A stretch of 64,000 nucleotides of DNA from CAVWZH01 sp963765285. Lineage in GTDB: Bacteria > Acidobacteriota > Terriglobia > Terriglobales > Acidobacteriaceae. The position numbers were made by a program, and so were the translations under genes. Below the pieces are notes generated by a model. It was not told where the DNA came from and made no database searches. It saw nothing but the letters and a program-made list of their open reading frames with translations. This document shows positions 49,939-58,166 of the stretch, one piece after another. The stretch covers positions 186,001 through 250,000 of the forward strand of contig CAVXVR010000004.1 in NCBI GenBank assembly GCA_963765285.1, written 5' to 3'. The first letter of the stretch is position 1, and every line of letters begins with the position of its first letter.

Positions 49939-49972
49939 ATTATACCATGCCATTTACCATTCAGAATGGCAT
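49939..49972 (-). promoter_or_regulatory. Promoter and operator of the AbrB/PIN operon
   Basis: On the minus strand TATAAT (49939-49944) with a weak -35 (TTCTGA) and a perfect inverted repeat ATGCCATT-N10-AATGGCAT (49947-49972) covering the spacer. The expected mRNA start is at the ATG itself. Confidence 0.65.
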
Positions 49973-49985
49973 CTTGAGCACGCAA

Positions 49986-51089
49986 TTACTGCGCCGCGGC
50001 CAGCACGTAATCCGTCAGCAGCTTCTCGGTCTGCTGGTGCATGCCCTTGGTGTTGTAGTTGGTGCTGGTGATGACCACGACCATGTCCAGGCCGGGAAAG
50101 ACCGCGACTTTGTTCCCGCCGTTGCCTGACATGAAATATGCAGGATACGATTTGCCTCCCGCCTGAAAAGTCTTGAGCCACCAAAGATAGCCGTATTCAG
50201 TTTGCTCGTCGACCCGGGCATGGGGTTGGGTCGAAGTTTTCACCCAACTCTCGGAGACGAGCTGCTGACCCTTCCATTTGCCACCGTCCAAATAGAGTTG
50301 CCCCAGCTTCAACAGATCTCTGCTGCGCAAACCTAGCCCTCCCCCGGTTTGCGCCTCACCCATGGCGGAGAATTTCCAGCCCGTCTTTTCGATTCGGAGA
50401 GGCGAGAACAGATTCTGGCTCGCGAACTCCGGGACAGAAACCTTGGTCAAACGCTCCAGCACCCGCCCCAGCAGAAACACGCCCGCTGTGCAGTAGCTGA
50501 AGCTTCGTCCATAGACGGAATCTTGCGGCTTGGGCACCCAAGAGGGAAACCCGCGAATGGGCAGGTTGAGCACGAAGCGGGTCCAGTCTTCGGTCACGTA
50601 CATGCGTTCTTCGTTCCCGCTCGAGAAGTCGTTGTTGTCGTCACACTCCAGCAAGGAACTCATCGTCAGTAGATCTTCCACAGTAATTTTGTCTTTGCGA
50701 GGATCGTGGTTTTCGTAACGTTTGTCAGCGAAGGTCGGCCAAACACGGTGATCGACGCCGGAGAGCAACTTCTTATCTATGGCGATGCCGATCAGCATGC
50801 TGGTGATGGTTTTGGTGGCGGAGCGAGTGTCCATCAAGCTGTTGGAATCGAATCCGTTGAAGTACGCTTCATAGGCGAGTTGGCCGTGCCGGGCGACCAG
50901 GACGCTGCTGATCTTTTGAAATTCACCCGAGCGGATCGCGGTCTCCATGGTTTGCAGAGGTTCGGCGGAGAGACCGTTTGCCGCAGGGTTGGTGGCCCAA
51001 TCCACAGGGCCGGGCTTGGCGTCTTGAGCGCTCGACGCCGAGAGGAGAAGCAAAGTCCAAAACAATGTCGCAAAGAGTCTGCCTATCAT
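49986..51089 (-). CDS. Serine hydrolase, beta-lactamase/PBP-like (class C fold), exported
   Basis: 367 aa with GAGGAA ribosome site and signal peptide (MIGRLFATLFWTLLLLSASS). The active-site S-x-x-K is in RSATKTITSMLIG near 91; FSYCTAG takes the place of the Y-x-N motif, and MSGNGGNKVAV resembles the last strand motif (HxG-like). Such proteins are esterases or D-amino peptidases more often than true beta-lactamases. Lies downstream of nothing obvious; ends 54 nt from the AbrB antitoxin start. Confidence 0.85.
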   Translation of the reverse strand: MIGRLFATLFWTLLLLSASSAQDAKPGPVDWATNPAANGLSAEPLQTMETAIRSGEFQKISSVLVARHGQLAYEAYFNGFDSNSLMDTRSATKTITSMLIGIAIDKKLLSGVDHRVWPTFADKRYENHDPRKDKITVEDLLTMSSLLECDDNNDFSSGNEERMYVTEDWTRFVLNLPIRGFPSWVPKPQDSVYGRSFSYCTAGVFLLGRVLERLTKVSVPEFASQNLFSPLRIEKTGWKFSAMGEAQTGGGLGLRSRDLLKLGQLYLDGGKWKGQQLVSESWVKTSTQPHARVDEQTEYGYLWWLKTFQAGGKSYPAYFMSGNGGNKVAVFPGLDMVVVITSTNYNTKGMHQQTEKLLTDYVLAAAQ

Positions 51090-51237
51090 GCTTGTTCCTC
51101 CGCTCCATCATGGTCGGCTATACAGACGAGTGCCGGAAGAAACGGTAAGCCTTAACTCGTACCACGCTGCCAATTGACACCTCTGCTGCTATATTCAACA
51201 ATTACTTAAAGATTCAACCACAAGTGAGGGAGGCGTT

Positions 51238-52062
51238 ATGGCCGACGAAGGCATGGAGCCGGTGGAAGTCCACGCTCCATCAGAAGGCGGTGCGGGCAAA
51301 TGGATTTTGTTGTTATTGGCGGTGGCCTATATTGCAGGCTCGCTCTATTTTCTTTTCACCCTTAAGACACGCCTCGACCAAATGGGTAAGGATCAGGTGG
51401 CCAGCAGCGCCCAGATTGCCGAACTGGGCAAGCGCATGCAGGCGGCCGAAGCTGACGACGAGACGCTGGCCCAACAGATCGGCATGACCAAGAAGGACCT
51501 GGCAGCCAAGTCGGCAGAGATTCTGCGCCAGCAAAAAGCTGCCGAAGCCCGCCTGGCCGAAGAACAGAAGCAGCAAATTAGTGCGGTGACCGGTGAAGTC
51601 GCCGGTGTGAAGACGGATGTAACTGGCGTCAAGGGCGACGTTGCCACTACCAAGGCTGATCTCGAAGCCACCAAAGCGAAACTGCAAAGCGCAATCGGCG
51701 ATCTTGGAGTGCAGAGCGGCCTGATCGCCCACACCCGCGACGATCTTGAACTTCTCAAGCACAAGGGCGACCGCAATTATTATGAATTCACCCTGGTAAA
51801 GGGCGCCAAGCCGCAGCCCATTTCCACCGTCAACCTGCAACTAAAAAAGACGGACCCCAAGCGCGGCAAGTTCACGCTGGACGTCAACGCGGATGACAAG
51901 AGCATAGAAAAGAAAGACCGCAACATCAGCGAGCCGATCCAGTTCTACACTGGCCGCGACCGCATGTTGTATGAGTTGGTCGTCTGGTCGGTCGACAAGA
52001 ACAAGGCTACGGGCTACCTGAGCACTCCGAAGAATGCGCCGGTACCGGTGACCGCGAACTGA
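51238..52062 (+). CDS. Membrane-anchored coiled-coil protein
   Basis: 274 aa, ribosome site GGGAGG. One transmembrane helix (KWILLLLAVAYIAGSLYFLF, residues 21-40), then a long coiled coil (about 45-165: RLDQMGKDQVASSAQIAEL and many E/Q/K heptads, with a TDVTGVKGDV stretch), then a beta-rich C-terminal domain of about 95 residues (RNYYEFTLVKGAKPQPISTV, LQLKKTDPKRGKFTLDVNAD). Probably a periplasm-facing structural protein. No family recognised. Confidence 0.75.
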   Translation: MADEGMEPVEVHAPSEGGAGKWILLLLAVAYIAGSLYFLFTLKTRLDQMGKDQVASSAQIAELGKRMQAAEADDETLAQQIGMTKKDLAAKSAEILRQQKAAEARLAEEQKQQISAVTGEVAGVKTDVTGVKGDVATTKADLEATKAKLQSAIGDLGVQSGLIAHTRDDLELLKHKGDRNYYEFTLVKGAKPQPISTVNLQLKKTDPKRGKFTLDVNADDKSIEKKDRNISEPIQFYTGRDRMLYELVVWSVDKNKATGYLSTPKNAPVPVTAN

Positions 52063-52141
52063 GCGGGTTTTGAATTCGGAGCAGTAGCCGGTGCACGCCG
52101 GGCTCCTGAAGGTTTTTCGCCAGGCGGGGAGACAAAGACGC

Positions 52142-52666
52142 ATGGTTTTTCCCGGCGCGCACGTGCTGCTGCAGATCGTTCTGCGGACCGCCGTGATTTA
52201 CTGCGTTGTGCTGCTGGGCGTGCGGTTGAGCGGCAAACGCGAAGTCGGGCAGATGACGCCCTTTGACCTGGTTCTTCTGCTGTTGATCAGCAACTCCGTG
52301 CAAAATGCGATGACCGGTCCGGACACGTCCGTGTATGGGGGCGTCGCCGCGGCTTGCACGCTGCTGGTGCTCAACTACCTGATCGCCAATCTTTCCGGCG
52401 CCAACCGCCGTTTCCGCAAGTTCATCCAGGGTGAGCCGAGCTTGCTGATCCACGACGGCCAGATCATGGAAGCGCACATGGCCCGGGAGCATGTCAGCAT
52501 GGATGAACTCCAGCGCGCCCTGCGGGAGCGCGGCATCGCGAGCTATCACGATGTTGCGTTGGCCGTGCTGGAGGTGGATGGCTCGATCAGTTGCCTGAAG
52601 TACGACGACATTGAGCCGACAGCAAAGACTCATCTGGCGCGCCGCAGATTCCTGCAGAAACACTAA
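52142..52666 (+). CDS. DUF421/YetF-type membrane protein
   Basis: 174 aa from ATG 52142. Three transmembrane helices (LLQIVLRTAVIYCVVLLGVR, FDLVLLLLISNSVQNAMTG, VAAACTLLVLNYLIANLSG) then the YetF cytoplasmic domain: IQGEPSLLIHDGQIMEAHMA, MDELQRALRERGIASYHDVA and VLEVDGSISCLKY. Bacillus homologues are linked to spore or membrane stability; exact role unknown. Follows the coiled-coil protein with about 80 nt between. Confidence 0.9.
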   Translation: MVFPGAHVLLQIVLRTAVIYCVVLLGVRLSGKREVGQMTPFDLVLLLLISNSVQNAMTGPDTSVYGGVAAACTLLVLNYLIANLSGANRRFRKFIQGEPSLLIHDGQIMEAHMAREHVSMDELQRALRERGIASYHDVALAVLEVDGSISCLKYDDIEPTAKTHLARRRFLQKH

Positions 52667-52672
52667 TTCAGC

Positions 52673-52722
52673 TAGCGCCGGCGTCTCGCCGACGAATCGC
52701 GTTGCCGGGACGGCGGCGTTAC
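52673..52722. repeat. REP-like imperfect palindrome between convergent genes
   Basis: Arms TAGCGCCGGCGTC and GACGGCGGCGTTA are inverted with two mismatches, inner TCGCCGACGA. Same family as the palindromes at 12.57, 46.24, 58.05 and 60.85 kb. It overlaps the stop of the minus-strand gene and may act as a two-way terminator. Confidence 0.65.
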
Positions 52723-53309
52723 TTCGTAAGCGTCACCGGCAGAGCCTGATCGTAAGGTTGGATCACGACGCTCAGCGACTTCCGCTGGTCGAACGCGTCT
52801 TTGGTGACGTGAAAACCGAAGATGACGGTGCCGCTGGCCTGGCCCCCGGGCGCGATCTTGGTTTCCGGCGGGATCGCAGAAAGTGTGCCCGCCTTGAGTG
52901 CGGGGAACGCCTGGAAATAGCGCTCAAAATCAACCGCCGATGCGGCCTCGTCGCTGACTTCGCCGCTATCGGTTTTCAGCGTGCCGTTGATGGTGTGGAT
53001 CCAGAGTGGCTTCTCGCCCGTGTTGCGCAAAGTAATGTTGACTGCAGCCAGCATCAGGTTCTGGTCGGGAACTTCGACGGCCGTAATATTATCGATGGAG
53101 CCACCGCCCTGCGGTTTCGCGCGCGTCAGAAAGGCATACACGCCCAACAACAGTGCGGCCACGGCCAGCACGATGATGACGACCTTCGCGGGAGGCAGAT
53201 TGCGCTCGGCCGTGCCGAACTCAACGCCCAGATGCGGCAACGGCGGAGGCTCGGGAGAAGCGGGAGTGGTCGGTGGTTTAGGCGGCGCAGCAGGCGTTTC
53301 TTCTGGCAT
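52719..53309 (-). CDS. Single-helix membrane protein, Pro-rich N-terminus
   Basis: 196 aa. Cytoplasmic Pro-rich tail (PAAPPKPPTTPASPEPPPLP), one transmembrane helix (AKVVIIVLAVAALLLGVYAF near 41-60) and an extracytoplasmic beta domain: AVNITLRNTGEKPLWIHTIN and SGTVIFGFHVTKDAFDQRKS, a pattern seen in DUF2393/DUF3426-like modules. Function unknown. Its start region is 99 nt from the end of polX. Confidence 0.75.
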   Translation of the reverse strand: MPEETPAAPPKPPTTPASPEPPPLPHLGVEFGTAERNLPPAKVVIIVLAVAALLLGVYAFLTRAKPQGGGSIDNITAVEVPDQNLMLAAVNITLRNTGEKPLWIHTINGTLKTDSGEVSDEAASAVDFERYFQAFPALKAGTLSAIPPETKIAPGGQASGTVIFGFHVTKDAFDQRKSLSVVIQPYDQALPVTLTK

Positions 53310-53407
53310 AGTGGTCTTTTTACGCCAACAATTTTAACCCCTCCGAGGACAATTGACGCCTATCCAAGTTAAGGCTGAAAGCTGATGGCTGAAAGCTGAC
53401 AGCTTTT

Positions 53408-55150
53408 TCACCACCCGTGCTTCATCGCCTTGGCAAACTTCTGTGCCGGCAGGGTATTGAGCACATCGCCCTTGGTGAGCCAGGCACGGCGGGCCTGCAG
53501 AATGCCGTAGCGAATCTTGTCGAGATGCGAAGTGTGATGGGAATCGGTGTTGATGACGATCTTCACGCCAAGCTCTTTGGCTCGCCGCAAATTGCGGTCG
53601 CACAGATCCAGCCGGTCGGGATAGGCGTTCAATTCCATGGCAACTTTCTTCTTCGCGGCAACTTTCAAGACGGCGTCCAGATCGAAAGCGTAAGCGTCGC
53701 GGCGCAACAGTAGCCTCCCGGTGGGATGGCCGATCAGGGAAGTGTTGGGATTCTCCACCGCTTTGAGCAGGCGGTCGGTCATCTCGGCGGCACTCTGATT
53801 GAAGTGTGAATGCACGCTGGCGATCACAATATCCATCTGCTCGAGTACAGAGTCTGAAAGGTCCAATGTGCCGTCAGCCAGAATATCGACTTCGATGCCG
53901 GCAAGAATCGTAATACCTTCGATCTGGTCGTTGGCTTTATGAATTCGCTCGATGTGCTCAACCGCGCGCTTGTCATCAAGTCCGTTGGCAAAGGCAAGAT
54001 TCTTGGAGTGGTCGGTGATGGCCATGTACTTGTAGCCGCGTTCCTTGGCTGCCTCGGCCATTTCTTCGATGGTGTTGCGTCCGTCGGTTTCCACGGTGTG
54101 CATGTGCACGTCGCCCTGCAGGTCGTCTCGCGTTATGAGCGCGGGTAGGGCGTGCTCCGCAGCAGCGTCGATCTCGCCCAGATTCTCCCGCAGCTCGGGA
54201 GGAATGTAGTCCAGCTTGAGCTTGGCGTAGATTTCTTCTTCCGTCTTTCCTGCGACGGGTTTCTCGGTATCGAGCATGGCCAGGCTGTACTCGCTGAGCG
54301 TGTATCCCATCTTGAGGGCGCGCTGGCGCAGGGCGACGTTGTGCGCCTTGGAGCCGGTGAAGTACTGCATGGCCGCGCCGAACGAATCCGGGGGCAGGAG
54401 GCGAACATCCACCTGCATGCCGCCGCGCAGGCGGAAGCTGACTTTGTTGTCGCCGCGGGCAATGATTTCCATCAGGCCAGGCAGTTTGATGACGTGTTCG
54501 ATGAGCTTCTGCCGCTCGGCGTCATCGCAACATGCTTTGCCGGTGACCAGCAAATCGAGATCACCGACGGTTTCTCTTCCGCGCCTGAGCGAACCGGCAG
54601 TGGTTATCTTTTCCACGCCTGGAAAGCTCCGCAGATGTTCGGCGATCTTCTCGGCTTCGCGCTCGGCTGCATCGAGCAGAAAGCGCCCGGCGATGCGGCG
54701 GTAGTCTTCAATCGCCTTGAGCAACTTCTGTTCCTGCTTTTCGCCCATGCGGGGCAGTTCACGAATCTTGCCCTCGCGGGCCAGTTTCTCTACTCCGGCA
54801 AGGTCGGAGATCTTATGTGCGCTCCAGATCAGGGCAATCGTCTTGGGGCCGAGGCCTTGAATCTTGAGCAGTTCCAGCATCGATGGGTGATATTTCTTGA
54901 GCAGCTCGGCATGCGCGGAGAGCCGGCCTTCTTTGAAAATCTCCTGCAGATTGTTCAGCATGCCCTTGCCGATGCCGGGAATTTCGAGAACTTTCTTCGG
55001 CTCGCCGATCAATTCAGAAATCTGCTGTGGCAGCGCCTCGATGGCCTCGGCGGCGTTGCGGTAAGAACGGATGCGGAAGGAATCCTGACCGTCAATTTCC
55101 AGCAGGTCGGCGGTTTCGTAGAGAATGCCGGCGATGGCTTTGTTATCCAT
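53408..55150 (-). CDS. polX: DNA polymerase/3'-5' exonuclease PolX
   Basis: 580 aa: N-terminal helix-hairpin-helix region (LEIPGIGKGMLNNLQEIF, IQGLGPKTIALIWSAH), pol-beta-like nucleotidyltransferase site (TAGSLRRGRETVGDLDLLVT with the Asp pair) and a C-terminal PHP domain with metal-binding HxH in GDVHMHTVETDGRN and MAITDHSKNLAFANG. PolX enzymes fill short gaps in base-excision repair and carry exonuclease activity in the PHP domain. Full length for the family, start ATG 55150. Confidence 0.96.
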   Translation of the reverse strand: MDNKAIAGILYETADLLEIDGQDSFRIRSYRNAAEAIEALPQQISELIGEPKKVLEIPGIGKGMLNNLQEIFKEGRLSAHAELLKKYHPSMLELLKIQGLGPKTIALIWSAHKISDLAGVEKLAREGKIRELPRMGEKQEQKLLKAIEDYRRIAGRFLLDAAEREAEKIAEHLRSFPGVEKITTAGSLRRGRETVGDLDLLVTGKACCDDAERQKLIEHVIKLPGLMEIIARGDNKVSFRLRGGMQVDVRLLPPDSFGAAMQYFTGSKAHNVALRQRALKMGYTLSEYSLAMLDTEKPVAGKTEEEIYAKLKLDYIPPELRENLGEIDAAAEHALPALITRDDLQGDVHMHTVETDGRNTIEEMAEAAKERGYKYMAITDHSKNLAFANGLDDKRAVEHIERIHKANDQIEGITILAGIEVDILADGTLDLSDSVLEQMDIVIASVHSHFNQSAAEMTDRLLKAVENPNTSLIGHPTGRLLLRRDAYAFDLDAVLKVAAKKKVAMELNAYPDRLDLCDRNLRRAKELGVKIVINTDSHHTSHLDKIRYGILQARRAWLTKGDVLNTLPAQKFAKAMKHGW

Positions 55151-55320
55151 GCAGGCTTAAAGATTAAACAAGATGGAGCAGAAGGGCCAGCGCGCCTTCC
55201 ATCTCAGAAGACACGCCAGCTTGCAACGGCGTGGCGGGCCGTTCTGGACGAGATATTAACGGCGGCAATCGGGCACTTGCGGCGAACTGGGAGGGAGTCT
55301 AACGCAGGTGAAAAGAGGCT

Positions 55321-55530
55321 TTAAGAAGCCTTGGTAACGTTAGCCGCTTGCGGGCCTTTCTGGCCTTGACTGATCTCAAACTCGACCTGATCGCCTTCCT
55401 GCAAACTCTTGTACCCTTCGGTGGTGATGGCGCTGTAGTGCACAAAAACATCGGCGCCATCGTCCCGTCCGATAAAGCCGTACCCTTTTGCGTTGTTGAA
55501 CCACTTCACCGTGCCTTTCAAACGTTCCAC
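55321..55530 (-). CDS. csp: Cold-shock domain protein
   Basis: 69 aa from GTG 55530 with GGGG 7 nt upstream (TTG 55542 is the alternative start). RNA-binding strands KGTVKWFNNAKGYGFIGRDD (RNP1) and DVFVHYSAI (RNP2), and the closing VEFEISQGQKGPQAANV, are complete. Acts as RNA chaperone or antiterminator. Its long minus-strand leader to the Nudix gene was not resolved into a cold-box. Confidence 0.94.
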   Translation of the reverse strand: MERLKGTVKWFNNAKGYGFIGRDDGADVFVHYSAITTEGYKSLQEGDQVEFEISQGQKGPQAANVTKAS

Positions 55531-55640
55531 AAACGCCCCCAACGGGCCCGTCCCGTAACGTCCAAGACGTGCCCACCTGATTCGTCGCCATTGTGCGTCG
55601 GGAGGCAGGGACTGTCAAGAGCAGAAAGCCTTGAACTGCC

Positions 55641-56219
55641 CTATCGGTGCGGCTTTCGGAGGTTTTGCTGATAGCTGAGCCAAAGCACCCCGCAGATGGT
55701 TTTAGCATCGCGGATGGTCCCGCGCATCACCATCCGGACAGCGGAGGAAAGTGGGAAAAACTTTGCGAGAATTACCTCATCGGCCTCCGGCTGAGCGACT
55801 CCACTGTGCAAATGTTTTGCCAGGTAGAGCGACATCGCCTCGGCCACGAACCCCGGACTAGCCCAAAAGCGTAGGATTCGCTTCCAACTCTTGGCGGTGT
55901 AGCCGGTCTCCTCGATCAGTTCGCGCTTCGCGGCGGGCAAAGCGTTTTCGCCCGGATCGATGCGCCCGGCAGGCAGTTCCCATAGAAACCGCCCCGCGGC
56001 GTGGCGATATTGCCGTTCGAGCAGGACCTGCGGCTCAGCGTGACGATCATCGACTGCCAGGACGACGACTGACCCGCTGTGACGGACGATGTCGCGGCGG
56101 GTGCGGATTCCGGAGGGCTCAAGTACCTGATCTGTTGTGACCCGAAACGCGGGACCCTTGTAAACCTCGCGCGAAGAAAGCACGCGGGCTTTGCTCGTGG
56201 GGCGGGATGATTTGGCCAT
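55641..56219 (-). CDS. Nudix hydrolase, ADP-ribose pyrophosphatase type
   Basis: 192 aa. The Nudix box is intact: GENALPAAKRELIEETGY (G-x5-E-x7-REUxEE). Upstream of it QYRHAAGRFLWELPAGRIDP fits the ADP-ribose pyrophosphatase (NudF) group. Breaks nucleotide-sugar or dinucleotide pyrophosphates. No operon partner. Confidence 0.93.
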   Translation of the reverse strand: MAKSSRPTSKARVLSSREVYKGPAFRVTTDQVLEPSGIRTRRDIVRHSGSVVVLAVDDRHAEPQVLLERQYRHAAGRFLWELPAGRIDPGENALPAAKRELIEETGYTAKSWKRILRFWASPGFVAEAMSLYLAKHLHSGVAQPEADEVILAKFFPLSSAVRMVMRGTIRDAKTICGVLWLSYQQNLRKPHR

Positions 56220-56243
56220 AAAGACAATATAAGGGATCAGATT

Positions 56244-56316
56244 TCCTTCGTGTACCTTCGTGTCCTTCGTGGTTGATAATTTTTTCTTACCACGAAGGAC
56301 ACAAAGGACACGAAGG
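56244..56316. repeat. Dispersed inverted repeat, TTCGTGTCCTTCGTGGT family, copy 5
   Basis: CCTTCGTGTACCTTCGTGTC then CTTCGTGGTT, a 14-nt spacer rich in T, then ACCACGAAGGACACAAAGGA and CACGAAGG. The cleanest copy: arms are nearly perfect and long, so the RNA would form a 29-bp hairpin. Lies between the Nudix gene (start) and the Rossmann gene. Confidence 0.85.
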
Positions 56317-56379
56317 TGTTCATGCCGTGCTCACGCATAATGAGCAGGGGAATTTTGCGGCTAGCGGAACGTCCCTGCT

Positions 56380-57246
56380 ATGCTGCCCGCGATGCCCGTC
56401 AAACCGAAAATCGCAATTGTTGGAGCGGGAAGGTTGGGGAGCACACTGGCTCAAGAGTTGGCTCGGCACGGATATCGGGTGGAAGAAATCGTTTCCAGCG
56501 GCCGCCGAGGATCGGCCCGCGACGCCCGTGAACTGGCAAAGAAACTCGGGGCACGCCTGACGCATACGCAGACCGCTCGTCTCGACGCCAATCTGATCTG
56601 GTTCTGCGTGCCCGATCGCTCGATTGCCCGAGCAGCGCAAGAATTGGCGAACGTAACCGAGTGGAAGGGGAAAATCGCTTTCCATTCCGGCGGAGCCCTC
56701 ACCAGTGATGAACTCGACTCGCTCAGGCGCCGCGGAGCGGTAGTAGCCTCCGTCCATCCGTTTATGACCTTTGTCCGTGGCTCGACGCCGTCGCTTCGTG
56801 GCGTCCCTTTTGGGCTGGAGGGCGATGCCGCGGCCCTGGGCGTCGCGCGGCGAATCGTGTGTGATCTTGGTGGTGAAGCGATTACGATTTCTAAGAACCG
56901 CAAGGTTGCATATCACGCATGGGGGACCTTCGCTTCGCCGCTTTTCGTTGCACTGCTCACAGTTGGGGAACAAGTGGCGCGTCAGGCGGGACTCTCAGTG
57001 CCGGCCGCGCGCAGGAAGATGCTGCCGATCATCCGGCAGACCTTGGAAAATTACGCCAGGCTCGGCCCGGCGGCCGCTTTCAGTGGGCCGATCGTACGGG
57101 GTGATGCAGGGATTGTTCGTCAACACTTGCGCGTCTTATCGAGGATTCCGCAGGCCAGTGCAGCGTACAAGGCGCTGGCCCAGGCTGCGTTGCGCTATCT
57201 TCCGGCGGAGAATTATAAGGAATTGAAAAAGATTCTCGGCAAATAA
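56380..57246 (+). CDS. Rossmann/DUF2520 NAD(P)-binding protein
   Basis: 288 aa; ATG 56380 or the nearby ATG 56392. N-terminal dinucleotide fold (KIAIVGAGRLGSTLAQELAR) with VEEIVSSGRRGSARDARELA after it, then IWFCVPDRSIARAAQELANV and HSGGALTSDELDSLRRRGA. The C-terminal DUF2520 helical domain follows (VAYHAWGTFASPLFVALLTV). Family resembles ketopantoate- or pyrroline-type reductases in fold, with unknown substrate. Confidence 0.85.
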   Translation: MLPAMPVKPKIAIVGAGRLGSTLAQELARHGYRVEEIVSSGRRGSARDARELAKKLGARLTHTQTARLDANLIWFCVPDRSIARAAQELANVTEWKGKIAFHSGGALTSDELDSLRRRGAVVASVHPFMTFVRGSTPSLRGVPFGLEGDAAALGVARRIVCDLGGEAITISKNRKVAYHAWGTFASPLFVALLTVGEQVARQAGLSVPAARRKMLPIIRQTLENYARLGPAAAFSGPIVRGDAGIVRQHLRVLSRIPQASAAYKALAQAALRYLPAENYKELKKILGK

Positions 57247-57255
57247 GCTCGCCGG

Positions 57256-58047
57256 CTAGCTCAACATCAAGCGTTCAATCTTGGTTGCTTTGCCACTCGC
57301 GGCATCACAGTCCACGACCACCGCGCACAGACGAACATCTCCAGTGGCAGGTTCAAAACGTACCGGCATGTTGTTGAGAAAACGGGCGACTACCAACTCT
57401 TTCTTCACGCCGATCACGCTCTCGAAAGGCCCGGTCATGCCAACGTCAGTAATGTAAGCCGTACCGCCGGGCAACACGCGTTCATCGGCAGTAGGAACGT
57501 GGGTGTGCGTGCCGACCACCGCCGTGACTCGCCCATCCAGATACCAGCCCAGCGAAATTTTCTCCGACGTGGCCTCGGCGTGAATGTCGACGAACACGAT
57601 TTTGGCCTTGATCTCTTTCAGCAAGCGGTCGGCGGTACGAAATGGGTCGTCGTTGGACGCCATGAAAACCCGGCCCTGTAGATCGATCACCGCGTAAGGC
57701 ACGCCATTCTTCTTCCCCTCATACACACCCCAGCCCGGCATGTCCGCTGGATAATTCGCGGGACGCAGCACCCGGCGTGCCGGACCATGGCGGTCGCCGT
57801 CCGCCGTCTGGAAATAATCCACGATCTCCCTTTTGTCCCACACATGGTTGCCGGTGGTGAGGACGTCGATCCCGAGGTCAAACAATTCTTCGGCAAGCTG
57901 AGGCGTAATGCCGAAACCTGCCGCCGAATTTTCGCCATTGGCGATCACCAGATCGATCGCGTGATCTTTGACCAGGCCCGATAGACGCTCCCTGACGATG
58001 GTCCGTCCCGGGCGGCCGAAAATGTCGCCGATAAAGAGAATGCGCAT
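57256..58047 (-). CDS. ymdB: YmdB-family metallophosphoesterase
   Basis: 263 aa from ATG 58047. TIGR00282-type enzyme with MRILFIGDIFGRPGRTIVRE at the N-terminus (metal Asp), ANGENSAAGFGITPQLAEEL, TTGNHVWDKREIVDYFQTA, VDIHAEATSEKISLGWYLDG and VVGTHTHVPTADERVLPGGT with metal histidines. In Bacillus it hydrolyses cyclic nucleotides and affects biofilm. A 7-bp GC hairpin (58054-58070) sits directly in front of the ATG and leaves no clear ribosome site. Last gene of the nagZ-anmK-SBP cluster. Confidence 0.95.
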   Translation of the reverse strand: MRILFIGDIFGRPGRTIVRERLSGLVKDHAIDLVIANGENSAAGFGITPQLAEELFDLGIDVLTTGNHVWDKREIVDYFQTADGDRHGPARRVLRPANYPADMPGWGVYEGKKNGVPYAVIDLQGRVFMASNDDPFRTADRLLKEIKAKIVFVDIHAEATSEKISLGWYLDGRVTAVVGTHTHVPTADERVLPGGTAYITDVGMTGPFESVIGVKKELVVARFLNNMPVRFEPATGDVRLCAVVVDCDAASGKATKIERLMLS

Positions 58048-58053
58048 AGTGGC

Positions 58054-58070
58054 GCCGGCGTCCCGCCGGC
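58054..58070. repeat. GC palindrome in the ymdB leader
   Basis: GCCGGCG-TCC-CGCCGGC (plus strand), preceded by AGTGGC as in related elements. It ends 6 nt before the ymdB ATG on the minus strand, where a ribosome site would be expected. Confidence 0.75.
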
Positions 58071-58166
58071 CAAAACAGAAATAAAGTGGTGCGTTCGAAA
58101 CGAACTTCGATGGTAACACGCAGTAGTGGAATGGCCAGGCGGGTCAGAGACCGGCCCCGACACCGG

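Noticed and set aside
54152..55324. 390-codon open frame on the plus strand
   Set aside because: Entirely antisense to polX, whose domains are clear. Composition is that of a mirror frame in GC-rich DNA.
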